Positions 59,298-64,000 of a stretch of DNA of 64,000 nucleotides are shown piece after piece. Position numbers and translations under genes: made by a program. This DNA is from VRUE01 sp963704545. GTDB taxonomy: Bacteria > Actinomycetota > Thermoleophilia > Solirubrobacterales > 70-9. Within the stretch, counting starts at the first letter, position 1, and each line of letters begins with the position of its first letter. A model generated the notes under the pieces. It was not told where the DNA came from and did not search any database. It worked only from the letters and a program-made list of their open reading frames with translations. The stretch covers positions 1,860,001 to 1,924,000 of the forward strand of contig OY969915.1 in assembly GCA_963704545.1 (NCBI GenBank), in the 5' to 3' direction.

Positions 59298-60440
59298 TCA
59301 AAGCCCCATCGTCTTGGCGATGATTTCCCGCTGGATCTCACTGGTCCCACCGTAGATGGTGGAGACCAGGGTTGTGCGGACGTGGCGCTCCATGTCGTAC
59401 TCGGTCGCGTAGCCGTAGCCGCCCATCATCTGCATCCCTTCGAGCGAGATCTTCTTCGCGGTTTCGGTCACCTTGAGCTTGGCCATCGAGGCCTCGCGGG
59501 GAAAGAGCTGGGTCGGGTTGGCGTCGACGCGGGCGGCGACGTCGTAGGTCAGCAGGCGGCTGCACTCGAGCTCGGTCGCGAGGTCGGCGAGCCGGTGGGA
59601 GATCGTCTGGAAGCTGCCGATCGGGCGGCCGAACTGCTTGCGCTCCTTGACGTAGACCAACACGTCGTCCATCGCCCGCCGGGCGATACCCAGCGACTGC
59701 GCGGCAATGATCAGCCGCTCGACGTTGAGCCCCGCCATCAGCTGCATCCAGGCCTTGCCTTCCTCGCCGAGCAGGTTCTCGGCGGGGATGTGGCAGTCGT
59801 CGAAGAAGACGTCGTTGACGATCCTCCCGCCCATCGTGTCGATGCCGCGGATCTCGACCCCCTCCGTGCCTTTGGGGATGCTCAGCATCGTCAGGCCCTC
59901 GTGCTTGGAGCCGCTGTCGTCGGTGCGACAGACGAGCAGGATGTGGTCGGCGACGTGCGCCTCGGAGATCCACGTCTTCTGGCCGTTGATCGTGTAGCCG
60001 CCGTTCTCGCGCACCGCCTTGCAGCGCAGGGCGCCGACGTCGGAGCCGGCCTCCGGCTCGGACATCGCGATCGCCTCGACCAAGCCCTTGACGATCCCGC
60101 CGAGGATCTCCTCTTTCTGCGCGTCGGTGCCGAAGCGCTCGTAGGCGCCGGCCGTGATCGCGGTGACGGGGAAGCCGCCGATCGGGATCTGGCCGTAGGC
60201 CATCTCCTCGAGGAAGAGGCAGAGGTCGACCATGCCGCCGCCCGTGCCGCCGTACTCCTCGGCGACCGCGATTCCGAGCCAGCCGAGATCGGCGATCTTG
60301 GCGTACAGCTCGTGGTTGTGGACCTCTTGCCCGCCGTTGGTGAGGGCGTCGCGCTGCTCTCGCGTCCCGCACTCGCGGGACGCAAAGTCGCGGATCGCTT
60401 CGGCGAACGCTTCCTGCTCGCTGGTGAAGGTAACTGGCAT
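59298..60440 (-). CDS. Acyl-CoA dehydrogenase
   Basis: A 380-residue FAD enzyme of fatty-acyl oxidation. FAD/substrate parts: EYGGTGGGMVD, AMSEPEAGSD, GYTINGQKTWIS and YGYATEYDMERHVR. The C-terminal YGGTSEIQ has Gly where medium-chain enzymes have the catalytic Glu; Glu241 in GLNVERLI matches the base position of the isovaleryl/long-chain type, so that is the probable base. It lies 12 bp downstream of fadB in the beta-oxidation operon. Confidence 0.92.
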   Translation of the reverse strand: MPVTFTSEQEAFAEAIRDFASRECGTREQRDALTNGGQEVHNHELYAKIADLGWLGIAVAEEYGGTGGGMVDLCLFLEEMAYGQIPIGGFPVTAITAGAYERFGTDAQKEEILGGIVKGLVEAIAMSEPEAGSDVGALRCKAVRENGGYTINGQKTWISEAHVADHILLVCRTDDSGSKHEGLTMLSIPKGTEGVEIRGIDTMGGRIVNDVFFDDCHIPAENLLGEEGKAWMQLMAGLNVERLIIAAQSLGIARRAMDDVLVYVKERKQFGRPIGSFQTISHRLADLATELECSRLLTYDVAARVDANPTQLFPREASMAKLKVTETAKKISLEGMQMMGGYGYATEYDMERHVRTTLVSTIYGGTSEIQREIIAKTMGL

Positions 60441-60452
60441 CTCGATCTCCTC

Positions 60453-62654
60453 CTACGCGCTCGCGACGAGTTCGGCCTGGTCGGCGTAGGTCTCGCCGCG
60501 CTCGGCCTTCTCGACCAGGGACGCCGGGGGCTCGAAACGCTCGCCGTATTTCTCGGCCAGCTCGCGCGCCCGGGCTACGAAGCCGGCCGCGCCGCCCTCG
60601 TAGCCGTCGATGTACTGGAGCACGCCGCCGGTCCAGGCCGGGAACCCGATCCCGAAGATCGAGCCGATGTTGGCGTCGGCGACGGACTCGATCACGCCCT
60701 CGTCGATGCACTTCACGGTCTCCAGCGACTCGGCGAACATCATCCGCTCCTCGAGGTCCTTCAGCGAGATCGAGGAGGGGTCCTCGACCGCCGGGAAGGC
60801 GTCGGGAAGACCCTTCCAGAGGCCCACTCGCTTGCCGTCCTCGCCGTACTCGTAGAACCCCTTGCCGGCGAGGCGGCCGCCGCGATCGAACTCGTCGAGC
60901 ATGCGGTCGATCACCGTGGTCGAGGGATGGTCTGCCCAGGCGTTGCCCTCGGCTTCCATCGCCTCCTGGTAGGCCTTGCGAATTTTCCGCATCAGGTTGA
61001 GGTTGAGCTCGTCGGAGAGCTGCAGCACCGGGGCCGGGTAGCCGGCCTGCGAGGAAGCCTGCTCGATCGTCGGCGCGGGCACGCCCTCGGTCAGCATCGC
61101 GATCCCCTCGTTGATGAAGGTGCCGATCACGCGCGAGGTGAAGAAGCCGCGCGAGTCGTTGACCACGATCGGCGTCTTGCGGATCTTCTTGGCGACGTCG
61201 AGGGCGCGGTAGAGCGTTTCCTCGCTGGTCTGCTCGCCCTTGATGATCTCCAGCAGCGGCATCTTGTCCACCGGGCTGAAGAAGTGCAGCCCGATGAAGT
61301 CGGCCGGGCGGCTGACCCCCTCGGCCAGGCCGGTGATCGGCAGGGTCGAGGTGTTGGATCCGAGCAGCGCGCCCTCGGCCAGGTGCGGCTCGATCTCGGC
61401 GAAGACCTGAGCCTTCACCGCGGGGTCCTCGAAGACCGCCTCGATCACCAGGTCGGCGCCTGCGGCGTCGGCCGGGTCGGCCGTGGGCGTGATGCGCGCC
61501 AGCAGCTCGGCGCCCTTCTCCTCGGTCATGCGGCCGCGCGAGACGGCCTTCTCGACCAGTCCCTGGGAGTAGCCCTTGCCGCGCTCGGCGGCCTCGAGGT
61601 CGACGTCCTTGAGCACGACCTCGATCCCGGCCTTGGCGCTGACGTAGGCGATCGCGGCGCCCATCATCCCGGCGCCGAGAACGACCATCCTGCTCGGGTC
61701 GAAGGACTCGATCTCCTCCGGCCGGTTGCGGGCCCCGTTGACCTCCTGCAGGTCGAAGAAGAAGGCCTGGATCATGTTCTTCGCCACCTGGCCGGTGGCG
61801 AGGTCGACGAAGTAGCGGCCCTCGATTTCGATCGCGTTGTCGAAGTCGACCTGGGCGCCCTCGACCGCCGCCGCCATGATGTGGTGCGGGGCCGGGTAGT
61901 TGGCGCCCTTCAGCTGCTTGCGCAGGTTGGAGGGGAAGGCCGGCAGGGTCATGGCCAGCTTCGGGTTGGACGGGGTGCCGCCCGGCATCTTGTAGCCGGG
62001 GGCGTCCCAGGGCTGGACCGCCTCGGGGTTGGCCTCGATCCAGGCCTTGGCGGCCGGGACCAGGTCGTCGACGGTCGGGACGATCTCGCCGATCAGGCCC
62101 ATCTCCAGCGCCTTGTCCGGACGCAGTTCTTTCCCCTGCAGCAGCAGCTTCATCAGCGCGTCGGCGATGCCGAACATGCGCACCGAGCGGACGACGCCGC
62201 CGCCGCCCGGCAGCAGGCCGAGTTTGACCTCGGGGAAGCCGAGTTTGACCTTGGAGCTCTCGACGGCGATCCGGTGGTGGGTGGCGAGGCAGATCTCCAG
62301 GCCGCCGCCGAGGGCGGCGCCGTTGATCGCGGCGACGACCGGGACGCCGAGCGTCTCCAGGCGGCGCAGCTGTCCCTTGACCACGCGCAGGCCTTCCGCC
62401 ATTTCGGCCGCGTGCTCCGGCCGCACCTTCTTGAGGTCGTTGAGGTCGCCGCCGGCGAAGAAGGTCTTCTTCGCCGAGGTGAGGACGACGCCCTTGATCT
62501 CGTCCTTCTCGGCCTCGAGCCGGTCCACCGTCGCCCCCATCGAGGCGACGTAGGCGGCGTTCATCGTGTTGGCCGACTGGTTTGGGTCGTCGAGCGTGAG
62601 GACGACGATGCCGTCCTCGCCGCGCTCGTAGCGAATCGTTGTGCTCTCAGTCAT
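60453..62654 (-). CDS. fadB: Fatty-acid oxidation multifunctional protein (enoyl-CoA hydratase / 3-hydroxyacyl-CoA dehydrogenase)
   Basis: A 733-residue two-domain enzyme. The N-terminal crotonase domain carries AINGAALGGGLEICLATHHR and GLLPGGGGVVRSV; the NAD-binding 3-hydroxyacyl-CoA dehydrogenase domain starts near VVLGAGMMGAAIAY, with IGLHFFSPVDKMPLLEII and DSRGFFTSRV. fadA ends immediately before its ATG (no gap) and the acyl-CoA dehydrogenase follows, so the order fadA-fadB-acd gives a complete beta-oxidation spiral. Confidence 0.94.
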   Translation of the reverse strand: MTESTTIRYERGEDGIVVLTLDDPNQSANTMNAAYVASMGATVDRLEAEKDEIKGVVLTSAKKTFFAGGDLNDLKKVRPEHAAEMAEGLRVVKGQLRRLETLGVPVVAAINGAALGGGLEICLATHHRIAVESSKVKLGFPEVKLGLLPGGGGVVRSVRMFGIADALMKLLLQGKELRPDKALEMGLIGEIVPTVDDLVPAAKAWIEANPEAVQPWDAPGYKMPGGTPSNPKLAMTLPAFPSNLRKQLKGANYPAPHHIMAAAVEGAQVDFDNAIEIEGRYFVDLATGQVAKNMIQAFFFDLQEVNGARNRPEEIESFDPSRMVVLGAGMMGAAIAYVSAKAGIEVVLKDVDLEAAERGKGYSQGLVEKAVSRGRMTEEKGAELLARITPTADPADAAGADLVIEAVFEDPAVKAQVFAEIEPHLAEGALLGSNTSTLPITGLAEGVSRPADFIGLHFFSPVDKMPLLEIIKGEQTSEETLYRALDVAKKIRKTPIVVNDSRGFFTSRVIGTFINEGIAMLTEGVPAPTIEQASSQAGYPAPVLQLSDELNLNLMRKIRKAYQEAMEAEGNAWADHPSTTVIDRMLDEFDRGGRLAGKGFYEYGEDGKRVGLWKGLPDAFPAVEDPSSISLKDLEERMMFAESLETVKCIDEGVIESVADANIGSIFGIGFPAWTGGVLQYIDGYEGGAAGFVARARELAEKYGERFEPPASLVEKAERGETYADQAELVASA

Positions 62655-63872
<1,218 letters not shown>

Positions 63873-63964
63873 TTTCAAGCTCCTTCTTGGTTCGAAGTCG
63901 GTTCGGCTGCGGCGCGCAGCATAACATTCAGTCGTGAACGCAAACTTTACTAGCATGGGCCTCC
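63873..63964. promoter_or_regulatory. Divergent promoter region of the fadA operon
   Basis: An AT-richer stretch. TTCAGTCGTGAA (63927-63938) is an inverted repeat that could be a regulator site. On the minus strand TATGCT is a possible -10 for fadA; on the plus strand TTTACT is a possible -10 for the edge gene. No well-spaced -35 boxes are seen. Confidence 0.4.
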
Positions 63965-64000
63965 GTGCCGACCGCTGAGACTCCCGCCCGCCGCAGCCAG
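63965..64000 (+). CDS. Start of a gene cut by the right edge
   Basis: GTG followed by CCGACCGCTGAGACTCCC, reading (M)PTAETPARRSQ, runs open to the window end (12 codons). A basic N-terminus divergent from a beta-oxidation operon is typical of a TetR-type regulator, but too little is visible to confirm. The only nearby ATG (63955) is in another frame and stops at once. Confidence 0.4.
   Translation, partial: MPTAETPARRSQ

Overview
The window is high-GC, gene-dense bacterial DNA with short GC-rich intergenic gaps and many 4-bp stop-start overlaps (ATGA, GTGA, and apparently CTGA and ATAG). Gene content (rng-rplU-rpmA-obg-proB-proA-nadD-rsfS beside the mreBCD-PBP2-RodA elongation genes, then ndk, folC, valS, clpX) and protein style suggest an actinobacterium, probably class Thermoleophilia (Solirubrobacterales-like). 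This is inference from gene content, not from a marker search.

Layout. 1-1780: two coupled secreted-protein genes (one cut by the edge) and tRNA-Cys. 1829-10238: a minus-strand housekeeping run (DivIVA-like, rsfS, nadD, proA, proB, obg, rpmA, rplU, RNase E/G). 10291-16623: rod-shape module (rodA, PBP2, mreD, mreC, mreB, maf). 16736-23156: ndk, a zinc-ribbon membrane protein, folC, valS, clpX. 23315-26666: a GNAT gene and a two-gene NLR-like module (small helical protein plus STAND NTPase with TPRs). 26780-33115: M23 peptidase, clpP, a PAS-GGDEF protein, trigger factor, a spermidine-synthase-like membrane protein, ctaG. 33181-39189: accessory genes (GH15 trehalase/glucoamylase, two small regulators, a Cys-rich RTX-like secreted protein, carbonic anhydrase, a PQQ-like lipoprotein).

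39199-47761 is the most unusual stretch. It is a co-directional minus-strand set headed by a class-I tRNA with a UAA anticodon, followed by a divergent arginyl-tRNA-synthetase-like gene, a fused aminodeoxychorismate synthase (pabAB), a GNAT, an HDAC-family amidohydrolase, a chorismate-mutase-like protein, a cytochrome P450 and a FAD N-monooxygenase-like enzyme. It reads as an aromatic-amine (aminochorismate-derived) natural-product operon with its own tRNA and synthetase.

47891-64000: thiolase-like and hydrolase genes, a PEP-mutase-family enzyme, an MMPL transporter, a MazEF-type toxin-antitoxin, an ArsR-SRPBCC pair, a SET-domain protein, an NAD formate dehydrogenase with a class-III-type alcohol dehydrogenase (formaldehyde oxidation), a lipoprotein with a bile-acid-symporter-family transporter, and a beta-oxidation operon (acyl-CoA dehydrogenase, fadB, fadA) with a divergent gene at the right edge.

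Repeat structure is notable. Five copies of a 76-78 bp palindrome lie at gene 3' ends. Two copies of a different palindrome are inserted in frame inside folC and valS, encoding the same peptide. A 136-nt cloverleaf-like inverted repeat lies at 35294-35429. No transposase, phage gene or CRISPR array was found.
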